The position numbers were made by a program, and so were the translations under genes. Shown here in pieces: positions 1-12,420 of a stretch of DNA of 64,000 nucleotides (position 1 is its first letter; every line of letters starts with the position of its first letter). The notes beneath the pieces were generated by a model. That model did no database searches. It was not told where the DNA came from and saw only the letters and a program-made list of their open reading frames with translations. The stretch is from Rotaria macrura (taxonomy: Eukaryota; Rotifera; Eurotatoria; Philodinida; Philodinidae). Location: NCBI GenBank assembly GCA_900239685.1, contig OENT01000461.1:48991-112990 (forward strand), written 5' to 3'.

Positions 1-615
1 AGCAATCGGTCGTGGTCGCTTGTTTTTAATGTGGTGCGAAGAATCGTATTTATGCAGTCGTGCGTGAGTTTTTTTCTTTCTTACCTTCTGTCTCGACGTA
101 CGCATAAAATGGGCTCATTTGTAACGTGATGATCCCGAGAAGCGAATATCAGAAAACAGTTGTGTAAGTGTGCGATCCAAGTATTGAGATCGATGTTGTG
201 GGTTTGGGTGTTTCGGTGTCGGCGTGGTTGTGTGTGCGTTTGAAAGTTTTTTCGTTCAACTCGCAAAAATATAAATCTTACAACTCCCACACGATACCTA
301 CTCCGAAAACAAACATCACCCACAGTCGCAATCCCTAAAACAAAGAGATTCCTTGAAATAAAAACAAATAACTACCTGAAAAATATCATTCACGCAGAGA
401 AAATATCCACATGATGTGCAGTCATGCCTCGGTGATTTGCGTTTTGCGCTTTATTTAAATGCTTGCCTGTATATTGCACTTACTTTTACTTCTTATTTAC
501 ATCATCAGTCTTCATTAAACACGAAACATCGCTATTATAGGTAAGTCTGTGTACGATCAGTATTCGCTTGATACCTCGATCATATACATTAGTTTTTAGT
601 TCATCAATATAAACT
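1..615. other. Upstream region of the ZZ-finger gene, no gene recognised
   Basis: No convincing coding exon was found on either strand. The segment runs up to the ATG at 616. It is less AT-rich at its left edge and could hold the promoter and 5' UTR of the following gene. The left edge could also be the end of a gene lying outside the window, but no splice-consistent exon supports that. Confidence 0.3.
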
Positions 616-936
616 ATGGAACGCGCACGAGCACGATCACGATCACGATCACGATCAAGCTCACGATCACCATCACCGCCTGCAGCTGCTGCAGCATCAT
701 ACGCAGCATGGACAGTACAACCAGCATTCTGCCCACCTGTATTACCAATAGTACCGACGACTATATGGTGGTGTGATAGCTGTGGTCGCAAGAATCGGCG
801 TCATCGTTATTCATGTCAAGAATGCATGACTATAAGGTCTTACGACCTCTGTATGCTGTGCATTCACAAGGCTCCGAAGATACACCCTGGTCACCATTTT
901 TATCCATTACATAAATTGGGCATGAGTTGGCGTTGA
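616..936 (+). CDS. Small RS-rich ZZ-type zinc finger protein
   Basis: Single-exon frame of 106 residues from ATG 616 to TGA 936. Residues 3-22 are an Arg/Ser repeat (RSRSRS type) ending in SPSPP, followed by an Ala-rich stretch. Residues 52-100 form a ZZ zinc finger: Cys pairs at 53/56, 67/70 and 79/82, then His 90 and His 93/94, with the typical RYSC and YDLC signatures. ZZ fingers bind two zinc ions and usually mediate protein-protein contacts, for example binding of N-termini or histone H3 tails. They normally sit inside large proteins, so a stand-alone finger with an RS tail is unusual. Function is unknown. An upstream coding exon cannot be excluded, because a donor-like GTAAGT lies at 541. 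The RS part could suggest nuclear localisation, but this is inference. Confidence 0.7.
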   Translation: MERARARSRSRSRSSSRSPSPPAAAAASYAAWTVQPAFCPPVLPIVPTTIWWCDSCGRKNRRHRYSCQECMTIRSYDLCMLCIHKAPKIHPGHHFYPLHKLGMSWR

Positions 937-1486
937 TATTTCCGTTCGAATTCTTACTACTTGGTAGCAGTGAAAATGACAAAAACTAGTTTGATTAAAC
1001 CTTGCGTTACAATACGTAGCTAATCCTTTTTCTTCTTCAATAAATTACAGAACTAATTAACTGCTTCAAATGCATTCGTTTCAGACATTGTCGTAGATTA
1101 TTTAATTTATGTGTGACCATTCTATGACCATCTAGGATAACCACAAAGTCGGAGCTATCCGATAAGCCCTTTTCAGGAACGAAATCGAGAGCAGGATTTG
1201 ACTCACTCCTCACCCACAACTTGAAGCTTTAGGTCCATGGCATTCACAAAAATAAAGGTTTTATTTGGGATCTATGAATCACTAAGATGTAATTTATATA
1301 TGTACTTATAATTAAGTCTAAACCATCTGATGAATCCCTTAACTAAGGTCAAAAGTTGTTTGTGAAGCATTGAGCTTCAAATCTAATACTTAAATATTTC
1401 AACTCTTCTATTTAAGTATTGTGAGGTTCTACAGTCTTTACTATTTCAATTATTCAGCGAGTTTTGACCTCGTATATAAATGGGCG

Positions 1487-1634
1487 ATAATAATCGGCCG
1501 AAGCCGAAGCAGAAGATCGAAGTTTTCTAATGCATTGATTCGTTACAATACTTGTTACCAAGTGTCAAATTTTTAAGAAAAGCGAATCAAGAAAACTTTG
1601 GTCTTCTGCTTCGGCGTCGACCGACTATTATTAC
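1487..1634. repeat. Imperfect inverted repeat (fold-back), arms ~50 bp
   Basis: The left arm 1487-1542 and the reverse complement of 1583-1634 share the block CCGAAGCAGAAGA and the block AAAGTTTTCT (AAGTTTTCT on the left), flanked by ATAATA-rich ends and a common TTGATTCG end. The spacer is about 40 bp. The arms have a few mismatches and one small indel by eye. This could be a short fold-back element or a hairpin-forming transcript; nothing identifies its origin. Confidence 0.65.
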
Positions 1635-2039
1635 TTATGATTTAAATAGAAGTGTGAGTGATTGGGTTAATATGTTGATGTCAATAGTGGTGTCGCGTAA
1701 GATAAGGGAAAATGAACACAACCACACGCTTATAGTCTCCATCCCTCCGCACTCATCTTTATACTGCAGCTGTTTCGTTTATTTATGGAAGAGTAAACTA
1801 CATATACCCGAAAACTGTTACTACTAGGAACTTGTATGATCGATAGCAGTAAGTTATTTCTTTCGAATACTTTTTTGTGCATTTCATATTCCTATTTCTC
1901 GCCAGTGTGGGTGTGCTTGCGAGTTGGTGTTTGGATATGTGATTGTTGGCTTTAAATGGGCAGGAATATGATACTGACAGTAAAACTCAGTAGGGGATAG
2001 CATGTTTTCTTCACTTTTTATTTCGATAACTAAAATAAA

Positions 2040-2160
2040 GTAACTGTAATAGTTTCTTACTTGACAGTTACTACGTAACTAATTCAGTTACTTTTTCAAC
2101 GTAACTATGTAACTATTATCGTTGGTTTTCAAAAGTAGCTAAGTACTACTTTAGTAACTC
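2040..2160. repeat. Cluster of GTAACT / AGTTAC words
   Basis: Within about 120 bp the hexamer GTAACT and its reverse complement occur repeatedly (for example CAGTTACT, CGTAACTA, TATGTAACT). The words lie in both orientations, giving many small inverted repeats. It looks like a remnant of a short low-complexity or MITE-like sequence. No coding potential was seen. Confidence 0.45.
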
Positions 2161-3614
2161 GGACAATAAAGGCAAATATGCCATTAGTACAACCGATACC
2201 CATACCCACCCTCTCACATCAACACCCAAACCAACATATACAATTTCAGGCTCACGCACACGAACATCCAAGACCATTTCATAGATACCTCCAAAATCCA
2301 ACAGTTGTATTGAGTGTGAAAAAATTCATCACATACAATTTTTCATAAATGGCTGTATCAATAGGAAGATTTCACATCTTAGAAGGCACTTGGAAACTGT
2401 TATTTTAGCTTGGCAAAATCGTGAAAAGTGCATAATCTAACTGAAACTTCGTTATCATACAGAATTCATTCAGTGGGGTACCCTTTTTTGAGCACAGCAA
2501 TTGAAGTACGTAAGTAGTCAACAAAAGATCGATCGGGTAACTTTTTTACTCACAACGAGAATTTACCAATACTTGGATGAAACATATTTTCGAGTCGAGA
2601 AAGAGTCTACTGCACTCACTTCCATATACATACCTAAAATTTATCCAGAAGACTTATATTCGTATAGTATTTAAGAATAAAACTACTTTCTAATTTACTT
2701 GCTCTATTAGACGAACATTCACATGTGTACATGTATATGTGTAAGACTATCACCGGCATGAATCCATAGACATGTTAAGGACATGCTACTAACCCAAAGC
2801 CAGTTGCTTCACAGATACTATTATGAGTATGTGCCAGATTTTCTTCTTAGTTCGAAGAACTTCAATCAAAAATTTTCGAAACCATGCTTAGTCTTGAACA
2901 AATCTACTGGATAATGTGCAGACTTGGACATTATCGCAAAGACGATTTGAAAGACATCTCCTTACACAGAAATTTTTCAATTCGACTGTCTGCAATCGTT
3001 TTCTATATTCACATGGTCGATAAATTATATTGACGGTTTCCTTCTTCAAGTTCGAATCAGAATCATGGCTCATCATACGAATAAGTGTGATTTGACATTT
3101 GAATCAGTCAAAACTGTTCTGAGTAATTTCGAATAGAACATATATTCTCACTAGTAATTGTATGCCAATAAGTATTCAATATTCATGTTGTATGAATGAA
3201 GCAAAATAAGAAACGAAAGCATTTATTATAATCCGTAGTGTTTGAAACACATGGGCACAAGTTCGTGTCATATGAGAAACTAGTTGACCTGTAGTTAATC
3301 ACATAGTTGATGATGCCCTTTTCATTTTGATCATAATGTACATTTTTTTAAATACATAAATGGAAAAGTCACATACAGTCTACAAGAAGTGATCATGAAC
3401 ACTTCTTTTTCGTTTTGCATAACTTAGGCAAACAACAAATGTTGACTTTAGACCGTTCTATTGATTTAGTCGATTTTACACGGAATTTTATTAAATCAAT
3501 CAAAAAGAAAACATTATAAGCATTTATTATTTACTCAGAGAAAGAAAACGTGTTGAAAAACTGAATAGAATCACAGGAAAATAAAGAATATATATATATA
3601 TGTATTTGAATTGC

Positions 3615-5863
3615 TTAAGGTCGCCATATGGGATTATTTTTGGAGTCCCCGATTGTTGGCTTTTTGCGATTATTTAAAAGTTCAACATTACAATTCATAC
3701 ATAAATAAGAAAAAAAATTTTTCTGCTCATAGTTTGTTTTCAATATCATACGAGGTTCTTGATGACATCGTGTACATAATCGACCCGTCTCAATTGTACT
3801 AGTCATTGGTCGTACAAATATTTTTGTCATCGTGTTTCTTAGTGTTAACGCTGTTGTACTAGGCCGCATGACTGCATTGTAGGGTTGTGCTTCAATGGTA
3901 TATGTAGTAACAGTACGATGTGGATTGTACGTTGAAAAGACTTGGGACACATTATTTGAATTATGTATTGAAGATGCGACATTCGCTTCATGTCGACTAG
4001 CATCATAAATAGTTTGCCGATGTAATCTAATGTATCGATAGATGATGTATGTTATTACATAGAAAGATGAAAATAAAATAAATAAACCAGCACAGCATAG
4101 TTGAATACTTTCAAGTATTCGCTTTGCATTCATATTCGTTTGGAAATAGCTTGGCCATGTTATATTAAGTGGCCAACCAGTAACGGTTATAGTCTGTGTT
4201 GAACTAGACACATAAACAATCGCATAATCACAACTTAGAAAGAAGCATCGAGTAGGATCAACAAGAACCAGAATATCATAAGCAATCAAGCCAATGCATA
4301 GGATAATCATTATACAACATAATATGACACAAATCAGAACAATCATTGAACGTGGTTTAAATGCTGCAAACATAAAAATGTCCCTTTAATGATTTAGGTT
4401 TTCCTTGAATCTCGTCATCAAATACTAGTGATGTGAGCCTATGAAACACAGTATAACTGCACTGGCTAAATCAAGGACAGTTTAGAATGATCGATTCAAC
4501 GGTAAAGATCTTCGGCATATTTTTAATGCATAATCCAGAAAGTAATTAGCATAGTTCTACGAATATCACAGAGAAATTTTATTCTTAAATAGCCTCTGAT
4601 GATCCGTCAGAAGTCAAAATTTCTATCCGGTATACTTCAATCTTTCGATTAGATCTTATGTCAACATAAAGTGGGGTTCTGAAATAAAACAATACTATTA
4701 CAAGTCATCAATTACAACTCCATTCGATAGTTTCTATTATCTACTGATAAATTCAGTCTAATACAATGATTTCCTGTACAAGATAGAGTATATAGCATGT
4801 AAGAAGTATTCATAAGTTCACTACTTATAATTTAAAACTTGCTGCATATGCACAGATTAAATAAAATGAGCCTTTTTAGCACTTTGGGATTCGCTTTTTT
4901 TGTTTTCAATATTTCCCTCAACAGTTTTGTATTTGGGTATGATCAATAGTATTTTTCTGAAGTGTAAGCTGACGCTTTAAGAGTCATTTTGGTAAAATGA
5001 AAAAACCTAAAATAAAATATTAACTGATGATCTAACATAAGTGATCATTTTATTTCTATAAAAGTGGACTGTAAAAATATAGCATTATTTCTTAACGATC
5101 TATCGGTTTCATCTAGTTTTTACAAAGAAAACAGTAGGTTTTTCTTATTGATCTAAAGCGCAAAATTATTGAAAGTATACCTTATGAAATTTTGAATTAC
5201 ATAAAAAAAAACAGGATTAATTAATATGAATCACTGATTTACATGCATAACAAAAATTCCTAATTATTTCCTGCAGACGTTTTTCAGTACATGTATTATA
5301 TAATAATCAATAGGTTCCAGTGTAAGACGCTCTAAAACTCTCACATAATGGTTATATACTTCATCGAACATGAGATAAAAAAAACTCTTTCAAAAGATAA
5401 CATTGATTATTTTTTTACAAAAACTATACTTATCTAAGTTTTCCTAAGATGTGGAAGAAGAAATGAAATTAATTATCAACGTTCACACTATCTATTGATG
5501 ACGCAAACTAATCAAGCTTCTAGCTATTTGAAACGACGTTAATTTCTTTAGACAAACATACAATGTGTATTGTTTCTTTTCGTATGCATGTGAACGTTTT
5601 TTAAAATTTTTAATCTTACCGGAAATCAAAACGATAATAGCACAAATCATTAAAGGAATGAAAATAATAAAACCACCAAAGCCTGTTGATCGACGAACAT
5701 CCACTATTGTATGACCAAGTTCCATACCACAGATAATGAATACAAGACATATCAATATTAATCCAATAGTAATTATCCAAACTCGAGGCCATCGTAAATA
5801 CAAACCATATTTATTAAAAGTAATAATTCGTGTTGATGTGCTTGTCTCGAACAACATGGTCAC
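3615..5863 (-). CDS. Four-transmembrane protein with C-terminal double-CxxC tail
   Basis: Two-exon model on the minus strand: exon 1 5863-5620, donor GTAAGA at 5619, and exon 2 4363-3615 after acceptor TTTGCAG. Phase 1 joins cleanly to give 330 residues. The segments around 28-50, 63-81, 88-112 and 166-190 are strongly hydrophobic, a four-TM layout. The long loop between TM3 and TM4 has two Cys (121, 126) and an NIT glycosylation site. This topology resembles MS4A/tetraspan-like proteins, but I do not recognise the family with certainty. The cytosolic tail ends in C278-x2-C281 and C303-x2-C306, a zinc-ribbon-like pattern that is odd for such proteins. The single intron is 1.26 kb; a further small exon inside it is possible. 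Function unknown. Confidence 0.65.
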
Positions 5864-7841
5864 TGGTTCGTATTCGGAATACTAATATATGTCTCAACTA
5901 CCTTCTCCTATGTATAGAAAAAAGAATCGTATGATCTTCAAGAGTCACTTTTGTTATTTATAATGAAAAAAAGGCAAAGGAGAATGAAAAACAAAATTAT
6001 TACATAAATACTTGTTTTAATCTATGAAAAAGAACTACAGTACGTATATATTATTCAATGACAGCATTGCCAATAAACATTTCGAAAATAAAACAAAATG
6101 CCAATCAATACATATTTTTACTAGGTATCACTTCGTTATAGTAACCATCTTAGAAAAAAAGAAGCACAGAAGTCATTCCATCAAATAATTTGTTTTGCTT
6201 CACTCGCCAACATTTCATTATGAACTCTATGAGATAAAATACGAATTGGAACAATAAATTCACAGAAATAGGAATTTTTAGATTTTAACAACGAAGTCAG
6301 AGTTGAACTGATTTGATCGTGTGGTTTTGTAGTTTTGGCATTGGGAATACTGATGATACATATTCTCTTTGTAAAAAGTTGATGATACTACAAGATAAAG
6401 CAAAACTATACTGGCTAATTTCTGCAATCATTCACTTTTCAATAGATTCTTTAATGAAGATAGATCAAAATCATTGTCAGTCATGAGTAATAACATGAAA
6501 ATTAATCGAGCTATTATTCACTAGTCGATATAAACGAAAAATATCACGGTAAGACTAGATACAATCTTGACAATGCCGAGTTTTATACTCGTCATTTTAA
6601 TGGATCATTGATCTAAATGAAAACTAAAACATTGTAGTTATTATTGGTGATAGAAAATGTTCATGATTCTTCGATTAGATTAAAGACTATTCAATTCAAA
6701 AGAAAGTTCATCTGATTTTCAAGAAATATGTACTGTCTTGAAAATCTAATCTTTTATTCTATAAATATTCATTTCTGTCTCGATATTTTGCAATGGTGGA
6801 AAAGTAATGATATCCATTTGTGAAATAAACGTTCAATTAAAAAATTTTTTGTCTAATTTTAAAATGAAAATTAAAAACAAAATCGACAAGACTAAATTAA
6901 GCAGTCAAACGGTTAACTGTAATTACTCCTGACAATGCTTTCTCTTAACTTTTTTTTCCTTCTAATCTTGCTCCCACGAATATGTGAGTTCAGTACAAAT
7001 TCACATATTGTGTATTGGATCGGATTGTTTCTTCACCAAATGGTTAACCAATTCATTGGTAATAAACACAACTTTATCTAGTGTGTATTTTGTATTTGCT
7101 TCGTTCAAAGTCTAAGATAATGCTATGCCAAATGTTATTAATATCTAACTAGTTAGTTAGACGTATTATTATCGAGTAGAACATTCATTCGGAAAATGTA
7201 ACTCTTCATTGTTTTTGAGAATAGTAGAGAGAGGATGTGAACTATTTTTCCAAATTTTCACTTTCAAACAAATCATTTCAAGATAGTTTACGCATTCGAT
7301 GAATTATGAAGCCACGTTGCCATCTGCTCTTACTGATGAATCTAATTAAAAACCCAAGCACAGTAAAAGTGCTTGAACACTGCAAGGGACTCATCCAAAC
7401 AAAAAATATATGTTCATATAGAAATATCAGAGTCATAAAACACATAAGTAGCTTAGAAGAAAATAATCTATCACTACTATAATATTACGTTGAAATTTCA
7501 TTAGTAGTTTTCATTTCAAAATTTTTGCCTTCATAACGAAAGTAGGATTGATTTATTATTTGCATGAAAAAAATTAAGAAAAAAATCTAATACTGTGGCT
7601 CAGTGACCTCTTTCGACATGCTATACTTGGCACGAAGGATTTCTTCTTTATTTTGACAGGTCGATGAAATTAACTACTGAAATATTTAGCTTCTCTTTTT
7701 TTTTTGCATAAACTTAGTTTTCGTATAGGATTGTATCATTCGTTTGTGTCTATTTATTTTCCTAGTATATATAAAGCGATTGAATTCCTCTTGTTTCGTG
7801 TACAGTATGAATACATATTTATTGCCAAGAAGTTCGTCATA
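5864..7841. other. Divergent intergenic region, nothing recognised
   Basis: AT-rich sequence between the start of the four-TM gene (-) and the start of the golgin gene (+). No conserved element, RNA gene or coding exon was identified. It probably contains both promoters. Confidence 0.4.
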
Positions 7842-10800
7842 ATGTTTAAACCTTTAATCAAGAAAGTTCGTGAGAAGAGTAATAATCCAAGTATTTTACC
7901 AGAAAATAATTTCGATGAAGTCAATGATAACTTAAGTAAAGATAACAAGAACAGTTTTGATGATGAAAATCCTTCACCCGTACACATTCATCGTAAGTCA
8001 AATAACAACTACTTTTGTCTACACTCCGTGAATCATTTTCTATTTAATCATACTTGAAGGACGGTCCGATTCTCATACAAACCAATCGCAAATAAATAAC
8101 ACGAGACCGTCTTCGATTTCCAATGAAGTTCGATATACTTATGCAATGTTTACTATATTGATTTTCTTCGTATGTTTTCAGTTCGATATCAAAGAAGAAG
8201 TGATCAAATCCTTATCCGACATATTCTCTGCTCATGTTGAAGGTAGAAATCGAATAACTTCTCATTCGACACATCAATTTTCTTATTCATTAGAACCAAT
8301 CTCGAACGATAATTATGTACGAATACTTCAATCATGGGTAAAACTTGAGATCTTCTGTCTATTAATTAAAATAGAAAGTCAATTTTCTTTGTACTATAGA
8401 TCAATTCAAAAGAAGAAATTCTTCATCAAAAGGATGATACTATTCAAACATTGATTCAAGAATCAAGTCATATTCAAAATGAAATGACCATACTGAAAAG
8501 TCGATTGACAAATTTGCAGTACGATTTCTTGAATAAAAATATCTTTGATAAATAAACTGATTTCGTTTAGAAATTTACAAGAGAGAAATAGAACGGACCA
8601 CTCAGCTAAAGTAATTCATTTGATTATTTCAGTTATTGAGATTTTTACTTGTATGGGATCTTTAAGGTGCCTTATTTACAAAAACATATTGATACACTGC
8701 GTTCAGACAATGAAAGCCTTAAGTTGACAATAAAATCTTTACGAACACAATTAATTGATGTTGAATCAGGTCTGTTGATTCGGGCAGACATCCATGAATA
8801 CGATTATATTGATTAATTGTTTTTGTTTTAGAAAGAGATGATTTACTCATAAACTCGACTGATGCTTCCAATTTGAAAGTTACTGATGATCTACAAAAAC
8901 AACTTGATAAACAAAAACTCGAAAATGAACGACAAAACATTGAAATTCAAAATTTAAGACAAGCTCTTAATGAACGCGATGCAATTATTGAACAACAAGA
9001 TAGGCGTTTATTAGTAGATCGTGAAACACAGGCAATACAAACCGTTAGTGTTGTTTGTTACTGTTATTGATTTTCCTACTATTAATTCTTTTCCATGATC
9101 ATCATTTTCAAAGGATGACGATAAATCATTTGTTCAAGTACTTGCTGAACCAGATGTCGATACAATTAGTAAATTACAAGCCGAATTAGATGATAAAAAT
9201 CGAGTAAGACATTGTCTTTAAGTCAAATATATACTACAATGTCGAAGACAAAAAAAAGAGATGAATTTAATCGATAACAACTAAATTAAAGGGTAGAATA
9301 TTTCTATTTCAATCTATAGAACGTGACAAACATTTCAGTAATACTTTTCGTATGTGTCACCGTTTCCTATGGATATTGTTGATAGACGAGCAAAGACATG
9401 ATATTCAATATGTTGCTAAATTATCTTTTTATTATATTTATCAAGGATTAAGTTGAAGAATGAAGAATAAATGTGTTCAAAAATTTTTCATGTAAATATA
9501 TATATATATATATATGTATATACAGAATCATATAAATTGTTCTTCTAATTCGAAGTGTTAGTTTTACATTTTGATTTTCGTAAAAATTATACTAATAGCT
9601 TATTTCTTTTTGCGTACAGAATAAAAGTGCACCAGCTGAGAGCTATAGTTGCTAATGCGATAGTTTGATATGTTTCCCTTGTCAATTGTTTTCCACAGAT
9701 TCGAAAATAGAAAGAGAATCCAAATAATGATTTGAAAAGAGGATATGATGCATAGCAACAATAAAAAATATTGTATTCCGTCAACATGACAAGTTTGTAA
9801 AGAAGATTCATTTTTAATATAAGACATGCTCATATGTTGCCCGATTCTTTGCAACTAGAATACGAAGAATGTTAAAAAATGACTTGTACAGAATGTTTAA
9901 CGGAATAACTGTTGTTCATATTCAGTAAAGATGGACTGGTTGATAATTCGAAGACATATGATTTAGTAGGAAACTCATTCTTTTTCATCATTTCGAGTGA
10001 TGATGAAAACATTTATGCATGTATTTTCAAGATATTAAAAATTGTATCATTTATGTTTTGGTAACTTCATCATTCATCGTAGGCCTTATTAGAAACAATA
10101 ATTACTAATTAAGTTCTCTTTTGAATTTATGTTAACAAAAAAAAAAGCATCCGACAATATATATTTTAAAGATATTTTGTTTGTCTCTGTATGTATTTTA
10201 AATGTCGTTTCATATACACAACTAGATAGAGTATAGTGAAGAGATTAATTGTATAGACGTCTTTACAGGTTACCTGAAGTCATATTCAAGATTTCATTCA
10301 CCAATCTTGAATTTACTTGTAGTTTTCTTAATTCTTATTGAGTAGTTACATAGAGTTCGAGATGAATGAGATGAGAACTGTTTTCTTTGTTGAATATAAA
10401 GAACGACATTCTGCGTAGAAGTAATGTGAAAGATCTTTAGCCTAATGGCTGAGCGCAATCATCTGTCGTAAGTTAATTTCCAATGATTGTGCACTAGAAA
10501 CTTTGTTTGTATTTAATCGAATCAAGAAAAATGCAACGTTTTTTAATATGAATTACTGTAAGCAAGTACAATCGTGTTCGTGTTTCAAAACTAATTCATT
10601 GAAGTGTTCTAATTTACGATATTCATGCAATAATAGTGAATTGATCCTATTCAATATCTTCTTAACTAAAAGAATATTTCAACGAGTAAAATTTCTTCAC
10701 AGTTTAAAGGCACATAACTATAGTTTTCATCTATTACGAAAATACAACACACGATCAATGGATGACTTCATAATTTAGACAATCAAAAATCTACAACAAC

Positions 10801-12420
10801 GCTATAATGATCTTCGCAAAACACTGCAACGTGAATTTCATGCATCTATACCCAAAGATCTTAATCAAATCGGATCATCGAAACAGAACAGTGCTACTCC
10901 ATCGCCATCAACAAATCTTCCCTTGATACATTATGATTCTGCAGCAACATCACAGAGTGATGTTGATGTAGCTAAACGGGCATCAACAGCACGACAAATG
11001 ACTGCAATACGAAAAAATGTTACATTTACAACAACACCAGCAACTATAACATCAGCTGAATCAGCAATATTGCCACATACCTCACTCGAATCGTCTTCTT
11101 TAAAATCACAGCAAAATGGACATCGTTCATCTACCGATGGACCAACAGCGTTAAATGGTACAAACTTTAAGTATCTTAAGCACGTCCTACTCAAATTTAT
11201 GACATCAACTGAAGATGAAGTGAGTTGAAAAATAGACTAAAACCGAACACTCGGAACGTGTTAACCATCATCCCTGCTCAAAACATAGTGAGCATCTTTT
11301 TTGTGTTTTTTCATTGCAACAGACTTTCATATGCCGCCTCATGCATATGATAATGACAGATCATATTGTGTCCTTTAGATTTTATACCGATGGGATATCT
11401 CTAGTAATTTTTAGCCAGACGCTTGTTATTGATTGTTACAGACCTTACATGAGTCATGTTGTCAAAAAATGAAGTTGTTTCGTTTCTCTGTCAAGTTTTG
11501 ATTTATCTCCGAATAAGAGCAAGAAACAAATACGAATTTTAAGATAGACAACCAAATGTAAGCGGTGATGTTTCTTTCACAATCTAGTTTCTGAAGTTTT
11601 TAATACGTTTGTAGTTATGATAGTGTAAGATCATGAAAGTTTCTCAGGTACTGCTGATTTCTAGAGATCTATGCAATGATATGCTGAATAGAATGGAGAA
11701 GGATATGCACCGAAATTCGTCAGAGTTGTTCTGCAAATTTTTATGGGACGACCTTCAAGTTGTTGAAAAACTCTATGCGTTTTGTATATGTCTATATCCC
11801 GAACGTGTATTGCATGATTTCTGCTTTAGTTTTTCAAAGATTTGTAAGTTATGTTTACTTTAGACTGCAGTTAACAATGTTTCATTCTATACATCTTCAA
11901 TTAGATTTCTTTTGTTCGAATCGGATTCGAACTCATTTATTTGGGTCGGAGTAACAACTGTCATTCGTGAATAATTAATTAATATAAGACGTATGTTCTA
12001 ACCAAGAGGAGTTCAGGCAGTTTCAACTGACAGACTTCTTGTTAAGCTCGATTTGTATCAGCACGAATACAAAACTAGAATCATATTGGTAATTAACATA
12101 CTCGAATGTCGATACCAATATGTTTTGCAATCGTACTAGAAAATAAAAATCTTTCTGAAATCACTGCCGTAACGAAGAACGGAGTGGTATTGTGAAATGC
12201 AGTTATCGGCTTTCGTCTTGAATTTCGCAAAATAGATACATATTCTTTATCGTATTTCATATTTTTATTTAAGGCTATTCATCTTATTCGTGCCGTATCT
12301 ACATTACTCAATTTTTCCGCAGATGAAGAACGTCTTCTTCGTGAAACACTTGATTATAAAATGTCTTGGTTTGGAAAAGTTTCGCGTCATAAACCGTTAT
12401 CAGCCAATTCCACTTCTTAA
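7842..12420 (+). CDS. GOLGA1: Golgin-97 homologue, trans-Golgi GRIP-domain coiled-coil protein
   Basis: Ten exons: 7842-7992, 8060-8127, 8182-8337, 8400-8518, 8571-8610, 8667-8769, 8832-9043, 9114-9203, 10779-11219, 12274-12420. All phases match and give 508 residues. The N-terminus MFKPLIKKV resembles the start of golgin-97. Residues ~125-340 are coiled coil, ending in a conserved LRKTLQ segment. A Ser/Thr-rich linker follows, and then a GRIP domain at ~440-495 containing [11 protein letters not shown] (Tyr445 is the invariant GRIP tyrosine) and YKMSWFG. In the family, GRIP binds Arl1-GTP and tethers the protein to the trans-Golgi network, where the coiled coil captures endosome-derived vesicles. 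It is clearly shorter than vertebrate golgin-97 (about 770 residues). Introns 8 and 9 are 1.6 and 1.05 kb; the others are 50-75 bp. The 54-bp intron at 8128-8181 is also open in frame, so it may be retained. Confidence 0.92.
9496..9521. repeat. (TA)n microsatellite in golgin intron
   Basis: Run of alternating TA inside the eighth intron of the golgin-97 gene. Simple repeat, no inferred function. Confidence 0.7.

Larger units (their letters stand above)
937..3614. other. Intergenic, with a hairpin repeat and a GTAACT cluster
   Basis: No supportable gene. The segment contains a ~50 bp inverted repeat (1487-1634) and a cluster of GTAACT/AGTTAC words (2040-2160). Both are listed separately. Short open frames here lack homology and splice support. 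Confidence 0.5.

Noticed and set aside
1552..1827. 91-codon frame overlapping the 1487-1634 inverted repeat
   Set aside because: The frame is partly made by the repeat arm and begins inside the spacer. No other coding evidence.
10503..10778. 91-codon frame just before golgin exon 9
   Set aside because: Lies wholly inside the intron ending at the acceptor before 10779, and its sequence is unlike the golgin coiled coil.
11908..11950. tRNA B-box-like GTTCGAATCC on the minus strand
   Set aside because: The flanking bases do not form a T-stem, and no A-box or acceptor stem is found at the right spacing. The match arises from a small palindrome.
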